From the NCBI GenBank assembly GCA_019454045.1, contig SKCR01007816.1, positions 372,001 through 436,000 on the forward strand: a stretch of DNA of 64,000 bases. The letters are read 5' to 3'. This document shows positions 48,162 to 60,268 of this stretch, one piece after another. This DNA is from Zanthoxylum bungeanum. Its lineage: Eukaryota > Streptophyta > Magnoliopsida > Sapindales > Rutaceae. Under the pieces are notes generated by a model. That model was given only the letters and a program-made list of their open reading frames with translations, had not been told where the DNA came from and made no database searches. Both the position numbers and the translations under genes were made by a program. Numbering within the stretch: position 1 is the stretch's first letter; every line of letters begins with the position of its first letter.

Positions 48162-50192
48162 TGTTGGGTTTCTATTAAGTCCCAAGGATCATTTATCAAG
48201 CAATGAAACAAGTGAATACGAAAAGGAGAATGGCGGAATCATACTCACAATGAACGGATTGGATGCTACGAAGAAAAATCTTTCTCTTCCATGGTATAGA
48301 AGCTCACAACAGTCCACTATATTTCTCTTCCATTTTCGGCCTTGGTCCTCCAAGAAATCTTCAAGCTCCAAGCTTACAAAATGGATTCCAAGCTCACGAA
48401 ATTACTTCCCTATCACCTTAGGATAACTCAATATGTGTGCTAGTACCTTGATCTTGCAACAAAAATCACTCATTTCTTCCTCCTAGCTCACGGTTTTAAC
48501 CAAACCAGTGAAGAGAGAAAGAAAGCCTCCAAGGCCGAGAGAGAAGAAGGAGTCAGGAGAGAGAGAGATAAAAAAAGTGTATTAGATCAATTGTTTTCCA
48601 AAAACAATTAAACATATATCTAGTACCACTTTCAAAAAGTCAACATAAATTTGGCTCCAAAAATGGCATTTAATGTTATTCACCAACTCACATCAATCAC
48701 AAGTGACAACTAGTCACATCACTCAAAGTGACATTTGATTTGACGCTTAATGCGACTAACGATTTGACGCTTGATTTGACTTGTGTGCCGCACTCGAATT
48801 CGAAATGCGAATGCGCACGCAAATAATCCCGGGCTCGGGTTCGCTAATTTCAAATTAACGAATTTTTCGTTGCGACGTAATTAAATGATTTTGCCTAGCA
48901 AAATCACTATTCACATCGCTAACGAATTAATTCTAAATTAACTCGTTCGCCCGAATTAAAATCTAATTTCAATTCCGCGTCGAAATCCAATTTCGTTTAA
49001 TATATCGAATATATTAATTTATCGATTAATTCCAAATTAATCGTTATCTCTCTTTTAATGATATTTTATCCCAGATAAAATATCTCAGCAATTAATCCCA
49101 GATTAATTTTCTCTCTCATCATATTAATCCCAGATTAATTAAAGTGCGAGTCATACATCATCGGTGAATCTTCGGGAAGCGACCCATGAGATCCCCGGAT
49201 ATGTTGGCAGTAAATACGGTCGTCGGACTATCCGAACACGTAAGTACCTAGTACTATGTTTATACCGATTTACAAGACAAGGTTGGCTTCTAACAAAGCG
49301 CCATGCCTACCCAATTCTCCAGAAACATGCTTACAGGAATTAGCGATCTATATCAGGCGTAGTATACGTAGTATTGTGTATGTCGATCCAGTATCGGATG
49401 ATCACGTGCTAGGCCTGGGGCTGGAATTATGTCTGCCCCGTACGAAGCACATGTCGGATGTCTGGTAACTAGTCTCTATAATCGGATATACATGACTTTG
49501 TCATAATATCCCGATAGCTACAGCAAATAAGAGAACAAGTTCCGTATCCTACGTGATCATCATCTCCACTATAACTGAAGTGATACTTCCATCTTGACAT
49601 CACATCCAATACACTACGATTCTCAATATACCCAGAAGAGGCGTAAACAGAACCGGTTAAAGCCCTGGACGACCAAAACCAAAGCATATTGATTGTCGCA
49701 AGTATTAGCGGTGCAAGTCTCAAGTTAAGACCAAATACACCTACCCTGAATTCGGACATCCATAGACACATAGTTATACTACCAATGGAATTCCGAAGGG
49801 GTCTATCCAGAGCGAAGCTGTTTCCCGTACCATCGGTAAAACACAACCTCCTATTACACTTGCATGAGTATCCTATACCCAAATATATGATAACTATGAT
49901 GTTATGCCCTCATAATGTGCACAAGTGTAATACTAGTCTTTTACGCATTATCGATGTCCATTCTCGATAATACTCTGACTAGGGATATTTAATGATTTAT
50001 CCTTTGTGGACTGATACTGTCTCATATCATTCTCAATCCAGGAATAAATCATAAGGACCTCCTATCATTTATACATCTAGGTGATCTAATCATAAATGAT
50101 AAGAGTGCAATCTCCTTTGTCACAAAGTTAATTTGTACAACAACACCATGATCTGTACAAATAGTGACGCTATGGGTCATAATTGTCCAACA
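48162..50192 (-). repeat. 3' LTR (left) of element B
   Basis: TGTTGGG start, CCAACA end; about 3% different from its partner by eye. Palindrome block about 48839-49141. Confidence 0.95.
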
Positions 50193-50210
50193 ATCTCCCA
50201 CTTGGCCTAT
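50193..50210 (-). other. Polypurine tract of element B
   Basis: Minus strand AGGCCAAGTGGGAGAT abuts the 3' LTR; identical in its core to D's tract. Confidence 0.85.
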
Positions 50211-50249
50211 AGCCAGTCACTCGAGTGTCTACCACCCGAACTATGTACG

Positions 50250-53200
50250 ATTGGCTCAAACTGCTGAGAAGGTCTTTCTTCAGCGGATTTGCATGATTAT
50301 CATCTGATGCGATTTATACGATCATCACATCGCCACGATGTATGATCCGAACGAATCAGACGAATATCGAAGTATGTATCTGGATCGTTGATGAGACCGT
50401 TAATTTTTTAGCCTATGCTGACGCCTAGCTCAGCAGCTAACAGAATTATATCTAATCTAATTAGATTTATATTGACCCAGAAGGCTTCTATTGCTGCCTC
50501 AGCTGCAGCAATAATCCGCATTTGTTGTTTATTTGGTAACAGTATCTTGCTTGGAAGATTTCCAGCTCACTGTTCTGTTTATTCAAATTGTATAGTACCG
50601 TTTGCGACTTATAGTCGTCTTTATCGGTTTAGAAAACTTGCTACAGTGATCCCAGTCACTTCAAGTTCTCCTACTCCACAGATTAAGACAGCATCATTAG
50701 TTCTCTAAGATACCAACGGATGTTCTTAACATCAATCCAGTGACTATCACTTGGATTGGCCTGTTTGTGAATCCATATGCTCAAAGCGTATGAGACACCA
50801 GGTCGCGTACATTTTTCAATGTACGGTTTCTCGGAGAGTTTCAACAACTTTTAGATCTATCCCAGTAGATCTTTATTCCTAGAATAAAAGTTGTTTCTCA
50901 CAAGAATTCTATAGAGAATTTTCTCGAAAGCCAAGCTTTCACCGATAGTTTTATGGGAATATCATTTCCAAGAAATGACATATTATCATTATTTTATAGG
51001 ACAGTCACTGTCAGTGCGCTCCCACTAACCTCCTTATATACACAAGAATCATTTTCGTTTTTGAATTAAATCATAAACCATTATGATTACATCAAAACGA
51101 TAATTCCAAGAACCTAATGCTTGCTTCAATCCAAACATGGATCGAATAACCTGCAAACCTTGTTTGCTAGTTTTGGTACGACAAAACCGGCAGGATGTTG
51201 TAAACATCCTCCAAAGGGGTTTCCTTTTCAGGAAAGCGATTTTCCCGTTCAGCTGACATATTTCATGAATGAAATGTACAGCATTAGCAAGCATTATCCA
51301 AATGGATTTACCGTGGCAACATGTAAAAGGTTGAATCGTAATCAACACAATGTTGATAACGATACCTTTCCGCTAAAACCTAGCTTTATACGTTGGTATG
51401 TTGCCATCCATGTATGTCTTCCTTGAAGACTTATAATATCAATAGGCACAATGCCTTGCGGTACAACAACTAGTGTCTAAACATAGTTGATATACATGGA
51501 ATCCATTTCAGATATCATGTCACTTTGCCATAATAGGGAGTCGATACCTTGTATCACTTCCTCATATGTAGTCAGTTGGTATTCCTCAATAAGATTGACA
51601 TCTTTATGAGGTGAGATCAGAAACCCATACCCTAGGTTGTTTTTCTGACTCTCTCCGACATACGCGGTTCTTGTGTATTCAAAGATTAATGGTAATAGTT
51701 TCATCCTTGATGAACTATTTATGTTCCATTAAGGAATAGGTGTCTGGAATAGTATTACTCCGATTTTCATCGAGTTTTACTATCCTCACACTTACCACTG
51801 CATATAGGTATTCCTCTTAGGAAAACCGCATGGTGAGCAACAATTACATTGTTCTCATGTGAGTTGTATAAGTATTATACTTTGGTATCCCTATGATAAC
51901 CTACAATTGGCACTTATCCAATTTGGGTTTTAGTTTGGTATCATCCAAACGTATGCCTAGCATACCCAAATTATTAGGAATGAGAAAACTCAGTTTTTTT
52001 CCTGTTCATATCTAATATGAAATCTGTCAAACATATTATTATGGAACCTTATTCAAAATAAGTTCTGCACTGTTAATGCTTATCCGTTGAAGGAAATGGT
52101 AGCTCAGAGCGACTCATGATTAACCTTATCATGTCCAACAAAATTCGGTTACTCTGGTTCGGACACACCGTCAGGATGACGTGTCCCGGGAGGAGTCCTC
52201 ATTGAAAGAATACTATAATCTTTCAAGTATATTAGAAACTTATTACTTAAGTATTTTCCATTACGGTCTTACCGTGACGGTTTAATACTATAGCCGATCT
52301 GTTTGTCTATTTCGTGTCGAAATTTTAAAGTTTCTGATTTGTGTTCTTCAAAAGAAACACATAACCACAACGCGATGCCACATCCGTAAAGGTCACGAAG
52401 TATTCATATCCACCTCAAGCCTAGCTAGACATGGGCCCACTTGCTTCACTATGAACTAGGGCTTACAGATCGGTGGCTTTTACACTTTTACCAAGTAAAT
52501 AGTGTTTTAGGCACTTTGTCCAATAAACTAGATTCGTAGACTTTATTTGATTAGAATCAAATATGTCCTAGTACCCACTCTTCAAAAGTGTGGATATACG
52601 ACTCTTGTTTAATTGTGTCCTAGACAACAATGCCACAATTCAGTTTCTTCTGATCAAATCAGTTTGAGCTATTTGTTTGTCATATTATACATTTGAGATT
52701 TATTTATATTCAAAATATAAATCATGTTATTCACATCTAATGTGTTTATCTCAATATCATCTTTATATAATAAAACACTTTAGTGTTCTAGAGTAAAAAG
52801 GTTCACCCGCAGCGGGTTAAACACTGATATAGAGATGATGTTTCTAGTCAAACTAGTCACATTATAACAGTTTCCTAATTTAAGTACACACCCGAAGGTA
52901 GTTCCTAAACTTAGGTATCTACGGGTAAAACAGCGACTTTCGTCCCGTTTTCGATTCGCAGATAAATCTCAATCTGAAGTCAGTATCCTGCTCAAAGCAG
53001 ATTCTGAATATCAATACATATTTATGTATCACACTAAGTATTTAAAATCCAATTTTTAATACTAGTAGTGAACATATTTATGACAATCATATTTGAAGTC
53101 AAAGCCTTGCTCGTCTTCAATTCCTTCATGTCTGCCTTGTCCAAACGACAGTCATGCTTCCGCGATCCCGTTTGCCACAATTTAGGCAGACATTTTGGGA

Positions 53201-53740
53201 TATGTCATTTATCTTCCTAGAAGATTATAATGATTTTGCCTTTGCCCTTTTCCACATTTCAGAAGTCTTTGGCCAAGCCTTGGGCTTCTGGAACGTCGAA
53301 GTAAGGTGCGCCTTGTGCTACTTGCCTATTGCAAAGTTTGACTTTATCTTCTTGAGAATTGTCATTAATTGTCCAAGAGTTATTATTTGCAATTAGTACT
53401 TCTAAGATCTAAGAATAGATCTATGAAGATCCTTCAATTTCATTATCATACTTTAAGGATCTAATCCTTAGTTCTGATTCAGAAATTAAGGAGTCTACTG
53501 CGACAAGCTTAATGGATTATGCACTAAAGTTATCATCAGATAAATCTTCCAAAGATTATGTTTTACTATTTGCTTAACTCCGGGCTTAGGCCTAATATGT
53601 TATTTTATCAAATAAAGTAACTTATTAGTTTCCAGGACTATCCTGAAATTATTCCCAATTTGAAAATTAAACCATTTAAATACATTTTCCCTATGATTAT
53701 GTTTTAAATGCCGATATTTCAATTTATCTTGATTTTAATA
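50250..53740 (-). pseudogene. Decayed copia gag-pol of element B
   Basis: Collinear with A from RNase H (near 50250) to gag (near 53740). No minus frame exceeds about 100 codons. Shares with C, D and E the deletion of about 165 bp between RT and RNase H (junction about 50810-50825) and with C an RT active-site region reading AATAATGATAATATG-like instead of the YVDD codons (about 50980-51000). The zinc knuckle near 53155-53200 reads CLNCGKRD and has lost its His. Because B is younger than A yet more decayed, most lesions likely predate insertion. Confidence 0.85.
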
Positions 53741-56173
53741 GTCCAACTATTTAATCAACGATTTAGGTACTATTTATTATAATGATTATTATAGTCCAAC
53801 TATTTTAATCAACTATAATTAATTAAATCAGATATATTGATTATTATAATCCAATTATATAATCAAATATAAATGAGTAGTTTGAATACAGTCCAACTGT
53901 TTATTAAAACAACAATTTAAATATTAGTCCAACTAACATTAAATTTATTTGACGAATGATATTTTTTTGAGCACGTATGGCAAGTAATTAAACGAATATT
54001 GCAAATTCAATTCTTGCCTCCCACTATTTTTCGGCAAGCCTCTAACCCTCTGTCGAGTACTCGGGAAACTGTGTTTCCTAGCGGGCTAGGATACCGTTAA
54101 ATATCACACAATCTTGACTTTGGCCAACAAATTGTATGATAATTAACTAGGTAGATCTCTAAGATCAATTGGATCCGATCCAATTCCTAGATCCAGTAGG
54201 GGAACATCCAAGTCCGAAACATATATCTTATATATGCCAATATATCCAATATATTGCCAAATCTTTTTCCTCTGAATCAACTAAGCATTGGCTTTGGCAC
54301 AACAAACTTAGTGATCCCAGTCAAGCGCGACCCATTGACCATGGAAAGCTTCGTAATCAATGTCGATGGACAAGAAGTGGTCTTGACTTTGGCCAACAAA
54401 CCACAACTTGGACAAGAAACCGATATGGAACAAAGCTCTCGTGATTCAAACACATCCTCGACGGACAAAGGCCTTGACTTTGGCCAACAAGTCAATGCTA
54501 GTCTCGGATCTTGAGTAAGAATCACTCAATGGAAGGAAAAAACGCTTAATATTATTTGAGGGTTTTTCGCGTGCAAATTGGCAACCAATTTATTATCTTT
54601 GTTAAGGTCTCATCATCATACACCCTTAAACATGCATTCTAAACACATAATAAAGAATCACTCAATGGAAGGAAAAACGCTTAATATTATTTGAGGGTTT
54701 TTCGCGTGCAAATTGGCAACCAATTTATTATCTTTGTTAAGGTCTCATCATCATACACCCTTAAACATGCATTATAAACACATAATAAAACGCGTATAAA
54801 TAAATAATAATGATATGCGGATGGATACCTAAACATCGATCCTAGATCAAATCTCTCCATTTCCTCTCTCCCGCTAGCACAAGTATTACTTCTACCCGTT
54901 ACACTACACTTCTAAAGAAACCTCATTTACATTTAGGGGAATAGGTGAGAAGAGAATACAAAGAATAAGGAGGTGATAAGGCTGGACACGCAGGTCCAAT
55001 TAATAAATCAAATTTATTACAACAATTTCTAAAATTGCCTCACCCATCTAATATCCATCCGATATACATTATTCATGCATCGCAATCATGTATTCACACA
55101 AGCATGTTATCAATCAATCTAATACAATTAATTAATCTGATAATTAATGATCATCCAATGTTCAAACAACGATTTGATTTTGCGCGAGTCAAACTCGTTT
55201 TGCGAATAAGTACTCAAAGTACGGATTCTCGAATTAAATTAAACTACATAATTAAATCCAATTTAATATGTATTTAATATTAATTCGCTATTTAATTCCA
55301 AATTAAATACTACACTTTATTAATGAACTTTTACGACTTAAATTCCAAATTTAATCGTTACGGGTCTCAAAGCCCGATTAACGTATTAACGTCCAACGTT
55401 AATTTATTTAAAGTCCAATGGGATTTTAATTAATTTCTTTAAGGCATGGACTTTTGGTCAACTCGGGTCAAACCGATAACCAAAGTCCAATCCGGGAATA
55501 ACCCCATAAGCCTAGAAATCAATTTAGGCCCATTAGGCCCAATTAAACTATAAAGTTCCATTAGTCGTATTTGGACTTTATGGAAGCGGTTTTGGGCCCA
55601 ATTGGATCCAACCAATTTGCCTAAACCTAACTTAGTACAACCAAGCCCAATTAGCCCAATAACAACTTTAAAAGCCCAATTTCCAAAATTAGCCCAATAT
55701 AATTAAATTAAAAATTCCAAATTTCCAATTTAATTACCAAAGTGTATAACATTATTAATTACCCAAATCAATATTTCCAAAACACCAAATTTGTACAATT
55801 AATCATGCTTATCTACATTAAATCATGTCCAACATAATTTATCAAAAATCAAACCCCTTACATGCTTCAAAGTCTCGGTTTTTAGGGTTATTATGTCAAA
55901 TTGCAAATCCAATCCAATTGAATCAATATTTCCAACATGATTCCAACTCATCCAATGAATCAAAATCAAAAAAATCCAAGACTTTAGGGAACTTGTAGGA
56001 TTCGGCCAAGCTAATCCAATTGGGGAAGATTTATCCAATTCAAAATTCATCAAATTGACAATGCATAACACCATGTTATCATCAATTAAGCATACTCAAA
56101 CATCCAATTTCATCCAAATATGCTCAAATCATTTTTACCCAAATTTTACCATAATCAAGTTTCATGCTTTTAA
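53741..56173 (-). other. Long leader of element B
   Basis: About 2.4 kb, no supported ORF. 17-mer TTGACTTTGGCCAACAA at 54114, 54383 and 54474. Perfect 3-nt-spacer palindromes ATTTAATT around CCA (55290-55308) and ATTAACGT around CCA (55385-55403). GGCCCAAT words near 55525-55700. Confidence 0.7.
54517..54788. repeat. 136-bp tandem duplication in leader of B
   Basis: Two nearly identical copies (54517-54652, 54653-54788) beginning AAGAATCACTCAATGG and ending with CACATAATAAA; absent from C, D and E, hence private to B. Confidence 0.95.
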
Positions 56174-56188
56174 TGGCTCTGATACCAT
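56174..56188 (-). other. Primer-binding site of element B
   Basis: Minus-strand ATGGTATCAGAGCCA follows the 5' LTR; a full match to the initiator tRNA-Met complement. Confidence 0.95.
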
Positions 56189-58220
56189 TGTTGGGTTTCT
56201 ATTATGTCCCAAGGATCATTTATCAAGCAATGAAACAAGTGAATACGCAAAGGAGAATGGCGGAATCATACTCACAATGAACGGATTGGATGCTACGAAG
56301 AAAAATCTTTCTCTTCCATGGTGTAGAAGCTCACGGCAGTCCACTGTATTTCTCTTCCATTTTCGGCCTTGGTCCTCCAAGAAATCTTCAAGCTCCAAGC
56401 TTACAAAATGGATTCCAAGCTCATGAAATTACTTCCCTATCACCTTAGGATAACTCAATGTGTGTGCTAGCACTTTGATCTTGCAACAAAAATCACTCAT
56501 TTCTTCCTCCTAGTTCATGGTTTTAACCAAACCAGTGAAGAGAGAAAGAAAGCCTCCAAGGCCGAGAGAAAAGAAGGAGTCGGGAGCGAGAGAGAGATAA
56601 AAAAAAGTGTATTAGATCAATTATTTTCCAAAAATAATTAAACATATATCTAATACCACTTTCAAAAAGTCAACATAAATTTGGCTCCAAAAATGGCATT
56701 AAATGTTATCCACCAACTCACATCAATCACAAGTGACAACTAGTCACATCACTCAAAGTGACATGTGATTTGACGCTTGATGCGACTAGCGATTTGACGC
56801 TTGATTTGACTTGCGTGCCGTACTCGAATTCGAAATGCGAATGCGCTCGCAAATAATCTCGAGCTCGGGTTCGCTAATTCCAAATTAATGAATTTTCTGT
56901 TGCGACGTAATTACATGATTTTACCTACCGAAATCACTATTCACGTCGCTAACGAATTAATTCTAAATTAACTCGTTCGCCCGAATTAAAATCTAATTTC
57001 AATTCCGCGTCGAAATCCAATTTCGTTTAATATATCGAATATATTAATTTATCGATTAATTCCAAATTAATCGTTATCTCTCTTTTAATGATATTTTATC
57101 CCAGATAAAATATCTCCGCAATTAATCCTAGATTAATTTTCTCTCATCATATTAATCCCAGATTAATTAAAGTGCGAGTCATACATCATCGGTGAATCTT
57201 CGGGAAGCGACCCATGAGATCCCCGGATATGTTGGCAGTAAATACGGTCGTCGGACTATCCGAACACGTAAGTACCTAGTACTACGTTTATACCGATTTA
57301 CAAGACAATGTTGGCTTCTTGCAAAGCGCCATGTCTACCCAATTCTCCAGAAACATGCTTACAGGAATAAGCGATCTATATCAGGCGTAGTATACGTAGT
57401 ATTGTGTATGTCGATCCAGTATCGAATGATCACGTGCTAGGCCTGGGGCTGGAATTGTATCTGCCCCGTACGAAGCACATGTCGGATGTCTGGTAACTAG
57501 TCTCTATAATCGGATATGTATGACCTTGTCATAATATCCCGATAGCTGCAGCATATAAGAGAACAAGTTCTGTATCCTACGTGATCATCATCTCCACTAT
57601 AACTGAAGTGATACTTCCATCTTGACATCACACCCAATACACTACGATTCTCAATACACCCAGAAGAGGCGTACACAGAACCGATTAAAGCCCTGGACGA
57701 CCAAAACCAAAGCATATTGATTGTCGCAAGTATTAGCGGTGCAAGTCTCAGGTTAAGACCAAATACACATACACTGAATTCGGACTTCCATAGACACATA
57801 GTTATACTACCAATGGAATTCCGAATGGGTCTATCCATAACGAAGCTGTTTCCCGTACCATCGGTAAAACACAACCTCCTACTACACTTGCATGAGTATC
57901 ATATACCAAAATATATGAGAATTATGTTGTTATGCCCTCATAACGTGCACAAGTGTAATACTAGTCTTTTACGCATTATCGATGTTCATTCTCGATAATA
58001 CTTTGACTATGGATATTTAATGATTTATCCTTTGTGGACTGATACTGTCTCATATCATTCTCAATCCAGGAACAAATCATAAGGACCTCCTATCATTTAT
58101 ACATCTAGGTGATCTAATCACAAATGATAAGAGTGCAATCTCCTTTGTCACATAGTTAATTTATACAACACCACCATGATCGGTACAAATAGTGACGCTA
58201 TGGGTCATAATTGTCCAACA
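56189..58220 (-). repeat. 5' LTR (right) of element B
   Basis: TGTTGGG start, CCAACA end at 58220. Palindrome block about 56869-57170. Conserved U3 end ATAGTGACGCTATGGGTC near 58189. Confidence 0.95.
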
Positions 58221-58225
58221 CTAGG

Positions 58226-60253
58226 ATCCCGTTAAATAATACGCAACCTTGACTTTGGCCAACAAGCTATATAAAATTTAACTAGGTAGATCTCTAAGAT
58301 CAATTGGATCTCATCTAATTCCTAGATCCGGTAGGTGGACATCCAAGACCGAAATATATATCTAATATATTTTCTAACATGTTTCCTCTGAATCAACTAA
58401 GCTTTGGTTTTGGCTCAACAAACTTAATGATTTCAGTTAAACGCGACCCATTGACATTGAGAAAGCTTCGTAATCCACGTCAATGAACAAGAGTGACCTT
58501 GACTTTGGCCAACAAGTCACAGATGCCCAAGACATGCGATATTAACAAAGCTTTTATGGTTCAAACACATCCGCGATAGACGAACTTGACTTTGGCCAAC
58601 AAATCAAAGCCAATCTTGGATCTTGAGAGAAAACCACTCAATGGAAGGAAATGCTTAATATTAAATGCGATGGCGTTTTCGTAAATTGGCAACCAATTTA
58701 TTATCTTTGATTAGGTCACATCATACACCATTAAACATGCATTCTAAAAGCACAATAAGGCGCGATAAATATAATAATGATATGCGGATGGATATTCACA
58801 AATATTTTGTTCCTAGAACAAATCTCTCTCTTTTAATTTCCCCTCTTCCGCTACCACTTTACATTCTTCTATATACCCAATTACATAAAATATAAGAAAC
58901 CTCATTTACATTGAGGGGAATTGGTAAGAAGAGAAATACAATAAGAATAATAGGTGATAGGCTGGACACGCAGGTCCAATTTCAAATAAATACAATATTT
59001 ACAATAATTTCCAAAATTGCCCCCACCCATCTAATATCCATCTGATATCCATTATTCAAACAAATACATCCAAGCATTCACACATAGCATGTTGTCAATC
59101 AATGTAATCCAATTAATTAATTCTTCAATTAATGATCATTCAATGTTCATACAACGATTTGATTTGCGCAAGTCTCACACCCATCTAATATCCATCCGAT
59201 ATCTATTATTCAAACAAATAGATCCAAGCATTCACACATAGCATATTGTCAATCAATGTAATCCAATTAATTAATTCTTCAATTAATGATCATCCAATGT
59301 TCAACAACGATTTGATTTGCGCGAGTCCAACTAGTTTAAGAATAAATAGTCAAAGTAAGTATTCTTGAATTATATCGAACTACAATATTAAATCCAATTT
59401 AAATTGTATTCAATACTAATTCAAGTTTAATTCAAAATTAAACAATTACACTTATTCTATTATAATAATACATTTTTAGACTTAAATGGGCTTTAATTAA
59501 TTCTTTAGGCATGAACTTTTGGCCATTATGGATCAAGCCCATAATGTCTTGGCCCATTTAGGAATCACCATATGCCATAAATTAATTTTGACCCATTAGG
59601 CCTAATTAGATAATTAAAAGTCATATTTTGGACTTTTATGGAATTAGTTTAGGCCCAATTGGATCCAACTCAATTGTCCACAACCAAACTTGGCCCAACC
59701 AAGTCCATTAATCCAAATATAACAAAATTAGCCCATTTAGTATGTTAGGGACTAATTTACATTAATACAATATTCCAAATATTACATTAATCCATTTTAA
59801 GTGTAATTAACATAACTAATTAATTAATCTAACATTTCCAAAATATTAATTAATCTAATTAATCATGTTTATCATTCCAATTCATGTCCAACACAAATTG
59901 AAGAAAAATCAAGTCTCCAACAAACATGGTAACTCACGGCAATGACAAGAAATTAATATCCAATTTGATTCCAATCCAATAAAATCAACATTCAACATAT
60001 ATATTATGCCATTAACACATCCAAGTGTCAAAATTTAAAAAATCACCATGAGTTTAAACTAGGGTATAGATTCGACCAACCTAATGGAATTGGGGAAATT
60101 TAATCCAATCAATTTTTCAACAATCCAACAATGCACAACTCTAAGTTATCATCATCTAACATCAACCAACAACTCAATTTTGAATTTTCATGGTCCAAGC
60201 AAAAATTCCTAATTAAAGTTTATGAACCCTAGTTTCAAAATCATATTTAGCAA
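58226..60253 (-). other. PBS-proximal part of element A leader
   Basis: About 2 kb continuing the leader broken by B. 17-mer TTGACTTTGGCCAACAA at 58249, 58499 and 58586. Homologous to the leaders of B, C and E, with no ORF. Confidence 0.7.
59025..59332. repeat. 154-bp tandem duplication in leader of A
   Basis: Copies at 59025-59178 and from 59179, both beginning ACCCATCTAATATCCATC and containing CAAGCATTCACACATAGCAT and CAATTAATTAATTCTTCAAT. About 95% alike; private to A. Confidence 0.9.
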
Positions 60254-60268
60254 GACTCTAGATACCAT
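60254..60268 (-). other. Diverged primer-binding site of element A
   Basis: Minus-strand ATGGTATCTAGAGTC follows the 5' LTR; it matches the first eight bases of the B/E site and then diverges by point changes and one extra base. Confidence 0.8.

Larger units (their letters stand above)
48162..58220 (-). mobile_element. Full-length Ty1/copia element B, nested in A
   Basis: 10,059 bp; LTRs 48162-50192 and 56189-58220 (2,031 and 2,032 bp) with perfect target duplication CTAGG (48157-48161 and 58221-58225). Removing it restores A's leader collinear with C and E (GTGGGCTAGGATCCCGTT). PBS and purine tract are both intact, minus orientation. Coding region unreadable. Confidence 0.97.

Noticed and set aside
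56174..56188. tRNA gene at the initiator-Met-like sequences
   Set aside because: Only the 3'-end complement is present, exactly at LTR ends; these are primer-binding sites.
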